Assembly: GCA_944389455.1 (NCBI GenBank)
Contig: CALXMK010000005.1
Location: 67,483 to 131,482, forward strand
Reading direction: 5' to 3'
DNA: 64,000 nt
Source of the DNA: an uncultured Verrucomicrobiota bacterium
GTDB taxonomy: Bacteria > Verrucomicrobiota > Verrucomicrobiia > Limisphaerales > UBA1412
The first letter of the stretch is position 1. Each line of letters starts with the position of its first letter. Positions 44,276 through 53,379 of the stretch are shown here, piece by piece. A program made the translations under genes and the position numbers. The notes beneath the pieces were generated by a model. The model was not told the origin of the DNA. It ran no database searches and saw only the letters and a program-made list of their open reading frames with translations.

Positions 44276-44833
44276 ATGGCCAATTTCAATAAAGTCATCC
44301 TGCTGGGCAACCTTACTCGGGATCCTGAGCTTCGTTATACTCCTCGAGGAACTCCTATTGCCAGTTTTGGTTTGGCAGTAAATCGCTCTTGGAAAGATGA
44401 ATCTGGACAACTTATTTCAGATGTCCTTTTTATTGATGTTGATGCTTTCGGCAGTCCAGCCGATCTCATTAGCCGTAGTCTCAAAAAAGGGAATCCTCTC
44501 TTTGTTGAAGGCCGACTCAAATTAAACACTTGGGATGACAAACAAACTGGACAGCGTCGGAATCGAATTTCAGTAGTTCTGGAAAATTTTCAGTTTATTG
44601 GCCAACGTCAGGACTACCCCCAACAGGATCATGTCATACCATCATCTTACGGGGTACCTCCTCAAGGACAGCCGACTTATCCAAATCAACAGACTCCTCA
44701 AGGGATGGGAGCCTATGCTCCTCAGCCCCCTTCTCCTACAATGCCTCCTAACTATGGGATTCACCCCAATCAATCTATCCCTCCGGGGGTACCCGATGCT
44801 GATCCTAATCAAGAGGATGATGTTCCATTCTAA
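44276..44833 (+). CDS. ssb: Single-stranded DNA-binding protein
   Basis: Coats single-stranded DNA during replication and repair. Seen: OB fold with FNKVILLGNLTRDPELRYTP, SFGLAVNRSW, DVLFIDVDAFGSPADLI, GNPLFVEGRLKLNTWDD and RISVVLENFQFI, then a Pro/Gln/Gly-rich flexible tail (about 115-175) and the acidic tip EDDVPF that recruits partner proteins. Length 185 aa, normal. It lies between rpsF and rplI in a ribosomal-protein run. Confidence 0.96.
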   Translation: MANFNKVILLGNLTRDPELRYTPRGTPIASFGLAVNRSWKDESGQLISDVLFIDVDAFGSPADLISRSLKKGNPLFVEGRLKLNTWDDKQTGQRRNRISVVLENFQFIGQRQDYPQQDHVIPSSYGVPPQGQPTYPNQQTPQGMGAYAPQPPSPTMPPNYGIHPNQSIPPGVPDADPNQEDDVPF

Positions 44834-44857
44834 AATTTATAAAATAAATAGAAACTT

Positions 44858-45349
44858 ATGCCGAAAGTAGATGTGATATTGGTCCGGAATGTAGCCGGAC
44901 TTGGTGCAGAGTCAGATCAAGTTAAAGTCGCTGCTGGCTATGCGCGCAATTATTTAGTTCCTCAGGGATACGCTAGCCCTGTTACTCAATCAAACAAACG
45001 CCATTTAGAGGCGCTTAAACAGCGCCGTGCAGAACGTGAAGCTCGCGAAATCGCCAGCATGAAAGAGCTCGGCGCTATGCTTTCCAAATTATCTTTGGAT
45101 ATCGCTGTCAAAACAAGCGAAGATAACAGCAGAATGTATGGCTCCGTAACTGCAACTTCTGTTGTGGATGAGTTAAAATCTAAATTTGACATTACACTGG
45201 ATAAACACAAAATCGAGATTGCTAAGCCAATTCGCAGCCTCGGAGAACATGAGGTTACAGTAAAACTGCATCCAGAAGTTGTCATCTCTCTCAAGATTGT
45301 TGTAAAAAGCTCCAATCCCGTTGTTTCAACCAACGCTTCTGCTCAATAA
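44858..45349 (+). CDS. rplI: Ribosomal protein bL9
   Basis: Large-subunit ribosomal protein. Seen: the N-terminal L9 signature VDVILVRNVAGLGAESDQVKVA followed by GYARNYLVPQGYA, the long connecting helix (HLEALKQRRAEREAREIASM) and a C-terminal domain with RMYGSVTATSV and HEVTVKLHPEV. Length 163 aa. It ends the prs-to-rplI run, with a strong palindromic terminator after it. Confidence 0.95.
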   Translation: MPKVDVILVRNVAGLGAESDQVKVAAGYARNYLVPQGYASPVTQSNKRHLEALKQRRAEREAREIASMKELGAMLSKLSLDIAVKTSEDNSRMYGSVTATSVVDELKSKFDITLDKHKIEIAKPIRSLGEHEVTVKLHPEVVISLKIVVKSSNPVVSTNASAQ

Positions 45350-45372
45350 TTAAGAGTTTTACAAAATTATTT

Positions 45373-45407
45373 ACCCGGATAGAATTCTATCCGGGTTTTA
45401 TTTTTTG
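45373..45407 (+). terminator. Rho-independent terminator after rplI
   Basis: A perfect 12-bp inverted repeat with no unpaired centre (ACCCGGATAGAA/TTCTATCCGGGT, 45373-45396) is followed by a T-rich tract. The tightest 3-4 bases form the loop. Confidence 0.9.
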
Positions 45408-45455
45408 GGGAAAGCCAAAAAACTTTTCTTTAATTTCGATTTGCTTAAAGCAGTC

Positions 45456-46175
45456 CTAATCTATTTTCATCTCTGAACTGTAATAGAGCAAACGTCCGCA
45501 ATTAATGCAAATCACCTCTTGCTCCTCGGATTTACAGCTCAGTACCAGCTGCTGCGGAAGCTTAATATGACACCCTCTGCAAGCTCCTCCATCAATTCCT
45601 ACCAACACATGCCCCTTTTTATTCTTAATCATGCGTTCATATTTGATTCTCAATGCAGCAGGAACCTGATCGGCAAACCTTTTTCGATGTTCCCGTCTTT
45701 TCTCTAAAAGTTTTAAGTTCTCTTGCTTTCGTGCATCAATAGCTATAATTTGCTCTTTACATCTCTTTTCTACTCTTTTCTTCTCTTTAAGGACCTCTTC
45801 ATACTGCTGACGAATTAGATCTTCCTTTTCCATCATCTCTAATAACCTTGTCTCTAAATCACTGATTATTCCCCGAGTTGCCTCCATTTGAGATTCAAAA
45901 GCCTTATATTCATCATTCTTACGAGTCTGCATCTGCTGAGCAGAAAACTTACTCAAATTCTGCTCTTGTTGATTAATTTGCAGCTCAATGTCTCTGCGCA
46001 TACTGCCGCTCTGGGCCAACTTTTCTTTGAGAGAATCTGCCCTTTTTCTGCTGGATAAGACTTCCTCTACCATAACTTCTCTCTGAGAAGGAAAAGAAGA
46101 AAGTTCTTGTTCCAACCGAGCCGTTTCCAAATCCCAATTCTGCAAATCCAATAATTTTGCGAGATCCTCTCTCAT
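45456..46175 (-). CDS. C4 zinc-ribbon coiled-coil protein (CT398/HP0958-like)
   Basis: A helical-hairpin protein ending in a zinc ribbon. Seen: a long coiled coil with few breaks (about residues 10-165, for example ELSSFPSQREVMVEEVL and EEVLKEKKRVEKRCKEQI), then the ribbon with GACRGCHIKLP and VICINCGRLLYY, giving four Cys ligands. Length 239 aa from the chosen ATG at 46175. The frame is open upstream to 46274, but the extra 33 residues are hydrophobic and Cys/Phe-rich, unlike the family, so they are left out. Homologues (CT398 of Chlamydia, HP0958 of Helicobacter) bind type III secretion or flagellar factors; here the partner is unknown. Confidence 0.82.
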   Translation of the reverse strand: MREDLAKLLDLQNWDLETARLEQELSSFPSQREVMVEEVLSSRKRADSLKEKLAQSGSMRRDIELQINQQEQNLSKFSAQQMQTRKNDEYKAFESQMEATRGIISDLETRLLEMMEKEDLIRQQYEEVLKEKKRVEKRCKEQIIAIDARKQENLKLLEKRREHRKRFADQVPAALRIKYERMIKNKKGHVLVGIDGGACRGCHIKLPQQLVLSCKSEEQEVICINCGRLLYYSSEMKID

Positions 46176-46381
46176 ATGGAAATATCCTGCCAAAAAAAAA
46201 CACCAAAAACAAACACTTTTATAAAAGCATTGCTTATCAAAAAGATACAAAATACTTTTAGTAAAACAGAACAAAAATCAAATATCTTTTTAATACTTTT
46301 TATTAGTAAAACACAAAATATGCTTAAAAGAAGAAAAAAACATGGACCCTTTCTCATTCTTTTGATAGAATCGGCCTCGCC

Positions 46382-46825
46382 ATGAAGGTACTTTATCTGA
46401 ATGGACCTAATTTAAATATGCTCGGCATTCGCGAACCAACTATCTATGGAGCGTTGACGCTAAAGCAAATTGAACACCAAGTTCAAGAAAAAGCTCAAGA
46501 ATTAGGAATCCAAATAGAGTTCCGACAAAGCAATCATGAAGGCTCTCTGATAGACTGGATTCATGAAGCATCTGGTATATTTGATGCAATTATTTTAAAC
46601 GCAGGGGCTTATACTCATACTAGCATCGCTATCCGTGACGCAGTAAGCAGTATTAAAGTCCCAGTCGTAGAGATTCATCTCTCTAATGTTCATGCAAGAG
46701 AAGAATTTCGTAAAAAGTCGTTTATTGCTCCTGTCTGTGCAGGGGTAATTGCAGGCTTTGGGGCTGAAAGCTATACATTGGCACTGATAGCTGTTAGCGG
46801 TTTACTCGCGAAGCAGCATCATTAA
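46382..46825 (+). CDS. aroQ: 3-Dehydroquinate dehydratase, type II
   Basis: Third step of the shikimate pathway. Seen: KVLYLNGPNLNMLGIREPTIYG at the N terminus (catalytic Tyr), QSNHEGSLIDWIHEA, ILNAGAYTHTSIAIRDA and PVVEIHLSNVHAREEFRKKSFIAP, all diagnostic of the small dodecameric type II enzyme. Length 147 aa. It is 43 bp upstream of accB; the same gene order is common in many bacteria. Confidence 0.96.
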   Translation: MKVLYLNGPNLNMLGIREPTIYGALTLKQIEHQVQEKAQELGIQIEFRQSNHEGSLIDWIHEASGIFDAIILNAGAYTHTSIAIRDAVSSIKVPVVEIHLSNVHAREEFRKKSFIAPVCAGVIAGFGAESYTLALIAVSGLLAKQHH

Positions 46826-46868
46826 AACTATAGAAAAAGCGACGAATAATCGCTGCCTATTTGACATT

Positions 46869-47333
46869 TTGGATATAAACGATATTAAATCTATTATTGA
46901 TCTAATGAAGATCAACTCCCTTTCCGAATTTGAACTCGAAAAGGAAGGCTTTAAGATAAAACTAAAACGTTCTGTTGACGAAACCGAAGAAAAAGAGATC
47001 TCAGCTCAGGTTAGCCCTGCCGCTATAGCAACGGCCTCTGTGCAACCTACGGCCCCACAAACCTCAGAACAACAGTCTCAGCCTAAACAAAACCTGGCTG
47101 AAGTAAAAGCACCTATGGTGGGAACCTTCTATGTTTCTCCTTCTCCAGATGCCGCTCCTTTTGTTGAGATAGGTTCACAAGTTAATCCGGATACAGTTAT
47201 CTGCATTGTTGAGGCAATGAAAGTCATGAACGAAATCAAAGCAGAAATACGAGGGACCGTCGTCGAAGTAGCAGCTACTAACGGAAAACCCGTAGAATTT
47301 GGTCAAACCCTTTTCAGAATTAATCCCAACTAA
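46869..47333 (+). CDS. accB: Biotin carboxyl carrier protein of acetyl-CoA carboxylase
   Basis: Carries biotin for acetyl-CoA carboxylase, the first step of fatty-acid synthesis. Seen: N-terminal helix (DIKSIIDLMKINSLSEFELE), an Ala/Pro/Gln-rich flexible linker (about 45-75) and the biotinyl domain with APMVGTFYVSPSPDAAPFVEIG and the attachment motif EAMKVMNEI (Lys118). Length 154 aa. The start codon is TTG; no better in-frame start fits the family N terminus. It is followed by accC after 35 bp. Confidence 0.95.
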   Translation: MDINDIKSIIDLMKINSLSEFELEKEGFKIKLKRSVDETEEKEISAQVSPAAIATASVQPTAPQTSEQQSQPKQNLAEVKAPMVGTFYVSPSPDAAPFVEIGSQVNPDTVICIVEAMKVMNEIKAEIRGTVVEVAATNGKPVEFGQTLFRINPN

Positions 47334-47368
47334 AGGGAGCCCTCTAAACTACAATACTCTCCGCTCTT

Positions 47369-48730
47369 ATGTTTGAGAAAATTCTGATTGCGAATCGCGG
47401 TGAAATTGCTGTTCGGATTATTCGCACCTGCAAAGAGATGAATATCCGTACAGTTACCGTATATTCTGAAGCTGACGCTAATTCCATGCATGTCCAATTG
47501 GCAGATGAAGCCATCTGCATTGGCAAAGCTCCCGTCTCTGATAGTTATCTGCGAATAGACCGCATTATCAGTGCGGCTGAAATTACCGATGTAGATGCTA
47601 TTCATCCAGGATATGGATTACTCTCAGAAAACGCTCACTTTGCAGACGTCTGCGAAAACTGTAATATCAAATTTATCGGTCCCAACTCTGATGCAATGAA
47701 TGCATTGGAAGATAAAGCCGTCAGTCGCCGTTTGGCTCAAAAAGCAGGAGTTCCCACTCCTCCTGGTTCAGAAGGTACAGTAGACAACCGTGAAGACGCC
47801 CTAGATATAGCACGTAAGATTGGTTATCCTGTCCTCATCAAAGCGGTTGCTGGAGGTGGTGGCTGTGGAATGAGAGTCGCTCACAATGACATATCCCTAA
47901 TCAATAGCTTCCACGCAGCCAAAACAGAAGCAGAAAAGGCTTTCGGTAATGCCGGGGTCTATATCGAAAAATTTATTGAAGTCTCTCACCATGTTGAATT
48001 TCAGATTCTTGCCGATACTAGAGGCAACGTAATACATCTGGGGGAAAGAGACTGCTCCATCCAGCGTAGAAATCAGAAACTAATTGAAGAAACTCCTTCT
48101 CCTCTGATTGACACAAGATTCAAAGATCTACGCAAGAAAATGAGCAAAGCTGCAATTGCTATTGCCAAAGCAGCTAATTACAACAATGCTGGGACTGTTG
48201 AATTTATCGTTAGCGAAAAAGGTGAATTCTATTTCCTGGAAATGAACAAGCGTATCCAGGTTGAACACCCTATTACAGAAGAAGTAACAGGTGTTGACAT
48301 TGTCAAGGAACAGATCTCTATCGCTGCCGGAAATCCTCTTAGCATTAAAGGTGATATTCAACCAGAAGGTCACGCTATTGAATGCCGTATCAACGCAGAA
48401 GATCCTGCCAATAACTTCCGTCCCTCTCCTGGAACTATCCAGATGCTCTACACTCCAGGTGGACGAAATGTCCGCTTTGATAGTCACATCTATGCTGGAT
48501 ACACTGTTCCTCCTTATTACGACTCTATGCTGGGGAAATTAATTGTATGGGGAAAAAATCGCTCGGATGCAATTGAGCGTATGGCTCGAGCTCTCAGTGA
48601 AACCATGATAACCAATATCAAAACAACCATTGGTTTCCAACAAACGATTTTAAACAACCAACAATTCCGCAGAGGCAATTATGCTACAAACTTCATCGAA
48701 AAACTTCTGCAAGACTCTGAGAACAAATAA
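47369..48730 (+). CDS. accC: Biotin carboxylase subunit of acetyl-CoA carboxylase
   Basis: Carboxylates biotin on AccB with ATP and bicarbonate. Seen: [37 protein letters not shown], the ATP-grasp loop [71 protein letters not shown] and [16 protein letters not shown]. Note [15 protein letters not shown], where the usual sequence has Asn-x-Arg (EMNTRIQVEHP); this is a conservative change. Length 453 aa is standard. It ends with a probable terminator. The carboxyltransferase subunits AccA/AccD are not in this window. Confidence 0.96.
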   Translation: MFEKILIANRGEIAVRIIRTCKEMNIRTVTVYSEADANSMHVQLADEAICIGKAPVSDSYLRIDRIISAAEITDVDAIHPGYGLLSENAHFADVCENCNIKFIGPNSDAMNALEDKAVSRRLAQKAGVPTPPGSEGTVDNREDALDIARKIGYPVLIKAVAGGGGCGMRVAHNDISLINSFHAAKTEAEKAFGNAGVYIEKFIEVSHHVEFQILADTRGNVIHLGERDCSIQRRNQKLIEETPSPLIDTRFKDLRKKMSKAAIAIAKAANYNNAGTVEFIVSEKGEFYFLEMNKRIQVEHPITEEVTGVDIVKEQISIAAGNPLSIKGDIQPEGHAIECRINAEDPANNFRPSPGTIQMLYTPGGRNVRFDSHIYAGYTVPPYYDSMLGKLIVWGKNRSDAIERMARALSETMITNIKTTIGFQQTILNNQQFRRGNYATNFIEKLLQDSENK

Positions 48731-49113
48731 TTCAGCCCTTACAAAATATCATTTTAGTTAAATATGCTAAAGACCAGCAGATTCAAACTGCCGGTCTTTC
48801 TCTTTAATTATTATATCTTCCTTGCTTTGGCATTTGAGCAACCAATTGCTCTTATAATCCACGCTCATGATGGTATCCTCATTCTTACTGAATCACTATC
48901 CATGAAAATCAGCAAATTCTTTCTCAAATACACTCCTTATTTCAGAATTAAGTCAGGAGAGAAGATTCTCTAATTGAAATTTTGTTTTCCATTCTGGACA
49001 AGAAGTTTTTCCCCTCTTTTTCACCGATTTCTATGCTCTGAGCATAGAGTCGGAGTCATGGAGTTCTCTATCTAAACATATTGGGAGATACTGCAAAAAG
49101 TTTTAACTCCACA
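48731..49113. other. Intergenic region between accC and dsbD
   Basis: 383 bp without a credible gene; a plus-strand 69-codon frame (48764-48973) starts inside the accC terminator and looks spurious. It holds that terminator and a second hairpin at 49024-49053 (CCGA..CTATGCT, loop CTG, AGCATAG..TCGG), 61 bp past the dsbD stop on the minus strand and lacking a T-run. Confidence 0.5.
48769..48808 (+). terminator. Probable terminator after accC
   Basis: AAAGACCAGCAG pairs with CTGCCGGTCTTT with one internal mismatch, around a 7-base loop, followed by CTCTTTAA. It is 38 bp past the accC stop. Confidence 0.65.
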
Positions 49114-50844
49114 CTATTGTTTTATCTCTTCTAAAGGAGATAAAATTAGATAAGTAGGTAACCCCATTACCTGATAATAATCCAACACTTCCTTTACCCC
49201 TGACTGTTTCGGGTTTTCCGCCTGAAGCTTAAGCACAATGAAATCTTTTTCCAACCGTGCTTTAACTTCCTCTTCGTTAAATGTTGTTCTCTCCATATAC
49301 ATACAACTCTTGCACCAGGTAGCCCAAAAATCAATAAAGACAGGTTTCTTTTCCTCTATCGATTGTTTCAGTCCTTCTTCCAGCTGAAGCACCATATTCT
49401 TCGTCATATCCATCTCAGTTGACACAGTCTCTCCGGTTTGGCTTAATTCTGTCACATTTCCTCTCTCTTGCAATAAATGATACCCAGTATAACCATAATA
49501 AGCCGCCATAAACAAAATTAAGATTCCAAATCCCTGTTTTACACGGGTCATCCACATCCCCGGTTTAGGTAAAAAACCTATTCCTGCTCCAGCAATTGGC
49601 CAAGGCAGAGCCATTCCTAATCCTAAGAAGAAAGGTAAAGTCAATCCTGCATAATTCCCTGCACTATAAAGATCCGCAGAAAGCAGAAGCACCGCAATTA
49701 ACACCGGAGCAACACAAGCCCCTGCTAGCAAAGCAGAGAAAACCCCTAATCCAAAAATGAGCAGATATTTTCCTATTCCGTTTTTTGAATCAACATTACG
49801 ATTCGTATTAAAACGACTTAAATCGATATTAAAAACATCAAACATTGCTAATGAAAGCAATATAAAAATAATCGCCGTAATAAAATTAAACCATGGAGAA
49901 GAATTTAGCACTCCAAATGTAGCACCCGCCAATACAACAGCCAACCCCAAACAACCATAGGAAATTGCCATTCCCAGTCCATAAATTCCTCCCAAGAAAA
50001 AGCCATAACTTCTGTTATCAGCTTTAACTCCCGCTCCAATAATCGCCAAATTAATTGGAATCATTGGCAAAACGCAGGGTGTCAAATTCAATCCAATTCC
50101 TAGAAAAACAATCAACGGAATAGTCAGCATCAATCCCCATTTGGCAAAAATCCCCATCACTCCGCTTTCCTGGTTTTCCTCATAAATCTGGTCGAGAAAA
50201 CTAAAAAATTCATCCTTTCCCATGGAACCGGAAGCCGTTGCTTTTACTATAAATAGCTCTGCCAACTCTCTCCATCCTTCAGTCACTGAATCTCTCTCCC
50301 GATTCCCTTCCGCAGCAACATCTATTTCTTCGATTTCAGTCTTTACTTTAGGAAGCCATGAGAATTCATACACCAGCTCTTGTGGCATAAAACACATCTC
50401 TTCATTGCAGCCCATATATTCGACTTTAATAGATCCATCAGGAACATTATCAGGAAACAGATACTCTGCTTCAAAACTTTGATTATAAACATCTTTATCT
50501 TCATTGGTAAACGGATCCTTAATACGCACCTCAGGTAAAGCTTTCACCGGTGTCAATACTGTTTTATCCGAAGCTGTCACAATAAAATACTCTTTATAAA
50601 GATAATGGTCAGGAGCAATCTGTACGGAAATTTTGGCACCTCTCTTCTCTTTCTCCTCCAGAGGAACAATAGATACTTTAAATGGTTCTCCCGACTCCAC
50701 AGAATCACTTGTAAAAGTCTGTTTATTCGGAATTTCCCATTCACTCGGCAAATCGGAAAGAAAATCCTGTGCCTGTAAGCTCAGAATCATTCCAACAAAA
50801 ACCGTCAAAATATACTTCCAAAAACTCTTCATTTTAAATTTCAT
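49114..50844 (-). CDS. dsbD: Thiol:disulfide interchange protein DsbD-like
   Basis: Inner-membrane protein that passes electrons from cytoplasmic thioredoxin to periplasmic thiols. Seen: signal peptide (about residues 1-26), an N-terminal immunoglobulin-like domain with YMGCNEEMCFMPQ (the Cys pair of the alpha domain), eight membrane helices (about 230-460) with NLTPCVLPMIPINL and GACVAPVLIAVLLL, and a C-terminal thioredoxin domain with WATWCKSCMYMERTTF. Length 576 aa fits. The chain stops just after the cis-Pro segment LPTYLILSPLEEIKQ, about 25-30 residues shorter than E. coli DsbD, so the last strand and helix of the thioredoxin fold seem absent. Confidence 0.88.
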   Translation of the reverse strand: MKFKMKSFWKYILTVFVGMILSLQAQDFLSDLPSEWEIPNKQTFTSDSVESGEPFKVSIVPLEEKEKRGAKISVQIAPDHYLYKEYFIVTASDKTVLTPVKALPEVRIKDPFTNEDKDVYNQSFEAEYLFPDNVPDGSIKVEYMGCNEEMCFMPQELVYEFSWLPKVKTEIEEIDVAAEGNRERDSVTEGWRELAELFIVKATASGSMGKDEFFSFLDQIYEENQESGVMGIFAKWGLMLTIPLIVFLGIGLNLTPCVLPMIPINLAIIGAGVKADNRSYGFFLGGIYGLGMAISYGCLGLAVVLAGATFGVLNSSPWFNFITAIIFILLSLAMFDVFNIDLSRFNTNRNVDSKNGIGKYLLIFGLGVFSALLAGACVAPVLIAVLLLSADLYSAGNYAGLTLPFFLGLGMALPWPIAGAGIGFLPKPGMWMTRVKQGFGILILFMAAYYGYTGYHLLQERGNVTELSQTGETVSTEMDMTKNMVLQLEEGLKQSIEEKKPVFIDFWATWCKSCMYMERTTFNEEEVKARLEKDFIVLKLQAENPKQSGVKEVLDYYQVMGLPTYLILSPLEEIKQ

Positions 50845-51032
50845 TTAAATCTGCAGCTCAATAATAAGCTCATTCGAAGGATGACTAAAAAATCAGGAAA
50901 AATCAAAACCTTTATAAATATCTTCTTCATTTACTCATCCCCCTCCGGGATCTTTATTTGCCTTTTTACACACGCATAGCTATACTCTCTTCTAAAGAGA
51001 CGGCTCTTGGATAAACAAAGCTGACTTTTGAA

Positions 51033-51548
51033 ATGACGTTGAATGATTCTTTCTATATTCTCTTAGAAAATGAAAACGGAGAATTGATTCTCTGCCAAGC
51101 GGATGACATCACCCCTGAAATGCTTCAAATTGAAAGCCCCGGTGAGGAATACTTCTCTGCTGCGGTGGAGGCCTCTATTCTCTATATTAATCAGAAAAGC
51201 AGCCTCAATACCGTAACACTAGCCCAACTGCATGACTACGTCTCCATGGCACTTATTACTCCTAGGGGAAAATTAATTTACCGGATTAATCTCCTCGAAA
51301 CCTTATCACAGGAAGCTTTATTTGGAGAACTGCCTTTCTTACAAAAACTAAAAAATATCCTCCTCTCTTTAAACAAATTAAAAGTAGATCTGGTCTTTAT
51401 AGAAGGAATTCGAGAATGTTCCAGAATGTGCACTCATCGGCAATATCAATGCAAAACTACACGCCATCTAACAGACTATGCCGTTAATTTTATCCGTGAT
51501 TTTACCCGTTTTAATCTTAAATCCCATTGCACCTTGGTTATTTTATAA
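51033..51548 (+). CDS. Unrecognised 171-aa cytoplasmic protein with a Cys cluster
   Basis: I do not recognise this protein. Seen: no signal peptide or membrane helix; a beta-rich N-terminal half (FYILLENENGELILCQADD, TPRGKLIYRINLLET), a helical middle (FLQKLKNILLSLNKLKVDLVF), and a C-terminal segment ECSRMCTHRQYQC with three closely spaced Cys and a His, which could bind zinc or an Fe-S cluster. The ATG at 51033 has GACTTTTGAA upstream, not a good ribosome site. It is 8 bp before the HIT gene and 377 bp before panB, so it may be in that operon. It may be lineage-specific. Confidence 0.6.
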   Translation: MTLNDSFYILLENENGELILCQADDITPEMLQIESPGEEYFSAAVEASILYINQKSSLNTVTLAQLHDYVSMALITPRGKLIYRINLLETLSQEALFGELPFLQKLKNILLSLNKLKVDLVFIEGIRECSRMCTHRQYQCKTTRHLTDYAVNFIRDFTRFNLKSHCTLVIL

Positions 51549-51556
51549 TAAGCTTT

Positions 51557-51901
51557 ATGTCCAAAACAATATTTGAACGTATCCGCGATCGCGAAATCCC
51601 CGCTTCTATTGTCTTTGAAGATGAAGATGTAATAGCTTTCCGCGATATTGATCCTCAAGCACCCATTCATATTCTGCTCACTCCCAAACGAGTAATTCCC
51701 AGAATTAACGAAGCACTCTCCAGCGACAAAGAACTCTTAGGAACACTGCTTCTGAAAGCGGCAGAAATTGCCCGTAATCAAGGACTCGCAGAAAACGGAT
51801 ATCGCCTAGTAATTAACAATGGTCCCGATGGCGGAGAAACAGTTCCACATCTTCACTGCCACATTCTAGGCGGTCGTACAATGAAATGGCCTCCCGGCTA
51901 A
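51557..51901 (+). CDS. HIT family hydrolase (Hint-like)
   Basis: Small nucleotide-binding protein of the histidine-triad family; Hint-type members hydrolyse AMP-lysine or adenosine phosphoramidates. Seen: TIFERIRDREIPASIVFED, IAFRDIDPQAPIHILLTPKR, and the triad HLHCHILGGRTMKWPPG with three His. Length from the chosen ATG is 114 aa. The frame is open 30 bp further up, but that start overlaps the previous gene's stop codon, so 51557 is preferred. The in-vivo substrate is unknown. It lies 24 bp before panB. Confidence 0.92.
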   Translation: MSKTIFERIRDREIPASIVFEDEDVIAFRDIDPQAPIHILLTPKRVIPRINEALSSDKELLGTLLLKAAEIARNQGLAENGYRLVINNGPDGGETVPHLHCHILGGRTMKWPPG

Positions 51902-51925
51902 TCTCAGATAATTGGAAACATATAA

Positions 51926-52714
51926 ATGACTGATCATTTATTCACACCGGAGAATTTAGTCTCTCGTCTAAAATCGATGAAGGAACGCGGCGAAAAAATT
52001 GCCGCTCTAACCGCCTATGACTACCCTATGGCAAAACTTCTGGACGAAGCGGGTGTAGATATTCTTCTGGTAGGAGATTCTCTCGGAATGGTTGTACTCG
52101 GCTATCCCGATACCACCTCTGTTACAATAGAAGACATGGTTCATCATACTTCTGCCGCCGCGCGTGCCAAACCCCACGCCCTTTTGACAGCAGATATGCC
52201 TTACCGCAGTTATGACACCCCCTCGGAAGCGCTGACCAACGCTCAAAAACTTATTGCAGCCGGAGCTCAGGCTATCAAAATGGAAGGAGGAATAGAAATT
52301 CTTCCACAAATTGAAACTATACGCAGTGCAGGAATCCAAGTTATAGGTCACCTGGGGATGCTCCCTCAACATATTCTGGAAGAAGGAGGCAAATATCATA
52401 TTAAAGGCAAAATGGAAGAAGAACAGCAACAGCTGATTCAAAGCGCTGTCGCTCTGGAAAAAGCTGGGGTTGCAGCCATCGTCTTAGAGTTAATTAAACA
52501 TGACTTTACCACTCAAATCACCCGGTCTATACAAATTCCGACAATCGGTATTGCCTCAGGACCAGACTGCGACGGTCAAATTCTAGTTATCCATGATCTA
52601 ATAGGAGCATTTCCTTGGTTTACTCCAAAATTTATCACTCCTGTACTGAAAACAGGCGCCGATACACGACAAGCCGCAGCTGACTGGATACAAAAATTGA
52701 AAAAAAACAAATAA
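51926..52714 (+). CDS. panB: 3-Methyl-2-oxobutanoate hydroxymethyltransferase
   Basis: First committed step of pantothenate (hence CoA) synthesis: adds a hydroxymethyl group from methylene-tetrahydrofolate to ketoisovalerate. Seen: KIAALTAYDYPMAKLLDEAGVDILLVGDS, the metal-binding DIL...GDSLGMVVLGY, MPYRSYDTPSEAL, IKMEGG, VIGHLGMLPQH and IGIASGPDCDGQILVIHDLIG. Length 262 aa is normal. The folate cofactor ties it to folP elsewhere in the window. No panC neighbour is present. It is convergent with the adenosyltransferase gene. Confidence 0.96.
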   Translation: MTDHLFTPENLVSRLKSMKERGEKIAALTAYDYPMAKLLDEAGVDILLVGDSLGMVVLGYPDTTSVTIEDMVHHTSAAARAKPHALLTADMPYRSYDTPSEALTNAQKLIAAGAQAIKMEGGIEILPQIETIRSAGIQVIGHLGMLPQHILEEGGKYHIKGKMEEEQQQLIQSAVALEKAGVAAIVLELIKHDFTTQITRSIQIPTIGIASGPDCDGQILVIHDLIGAFPWFTPKFITPVLKTGADTRQAAADWIQKLKKNK

Positions 52715-52735
52715 CTCTGACAGAAAGTTCATATT

Positions 52736-53296
52736 CTACTCTTGTTTAGTAGAAACAATTCTCGCGGACAAAGTCATTAGCCATAAAAGATCCGAGAGCC
52801 GATTTAAATATACAGGCAATCGATTAAATTGGGATTGTGCCGGTGTATTTTCAAATTCTTTTGCCAAAAACCATAACTCCCTCTCAGCTCTCCGGCAAAC
52901 AGTGCGGGCAAAATTCAAAACAGCTTCCAACTCATTATCTCCCGGAATCAGCCATTCTTTAAAAATTGGTAAGGAGGATTCGTAACTTTCTATCGATGAA
53001 TCTAAAAATGAAATATCCTCCTGGCTAATCTGAGACAAAGTTCTTTTCTTTGGAGAATTCCACTCGGAAGGCAATACCATCAACTCTGTCATCAAACAAC
53101 TTAACCTCTTTTGAACCTGAAAAATAAGTTCTCGCATCTCGGGAGAAGCTTCTTCTCTCGCACGAACCATCCCCAGCAAGGCATTCAACTCATCTACTGC
53201 ACCGCAAGCACAGACGTATTCCGAAGTCTTATGAATTCTTTCCCCAAAAAGTAGTGATGTGCTGCCAATGTCTCCTTTTCCTGTTGAAATCTTCAT
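52736..53296 (-). CDS. pduO: Cob(I)alamin adenosyltransferase, PduO type
   Basis: Transfers adenosine from ATP to cob(I)alamin to make adenosylcobalamin. Seen: the N-terminal P-loop-like ISTGKGDIGSTSLLFGERIHK, the helical core AVDELNALLGMVRA, IQKRLSCLMTEL-like helix and ARTVCRRAERELWFLA, and the C-terminal YLNRLSDLLWLMT, matching the PduO/EutT trimeric family. Length 186 aa is typical. No cobalamin operon is nearby, but a B12-dependent radical-SAM gene (hpnJ) lies 2 kb away. It is convergent with panB. Confidence 0.92.
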   Translation of the reverse strand: MKISTGKGDIGSTSLLFGERIHKTSEYVCACGAVDELNALLGMVRAREEASPEMRELIFQVQKRLSCLMTELMVLPSEWNSPKKRTLSQISQEDISFLDSSIESYESSLPIFKEWLIPGDNELEAVLNFARTVCRRAERELWFLAKEFENTPAQSQFNRLPVYLNRLSDLLWLMTLSARIVSTKQE

Positions 53297-53379
53297 TCTG
53301 CTCTAACTACTCAAAATACAAATACACTCCTCCTTATATTCAAATAACAGGGGAATAAAATAATTACTAATCAGCTAAA

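Noticed and set aside
45456-46274. Longer start for the zinc-ribbon protein at 46274
   Set aside because: The added 33 residues are Cys/Phe-rich and unlike the family, and the ATG at 46175 gives the usual N terminus.
48764-48973. Plus-strand open frame of 69 codons after accC
   Set aside because: It begins inside the likely accC terminator and has no recognisable protein pattern.
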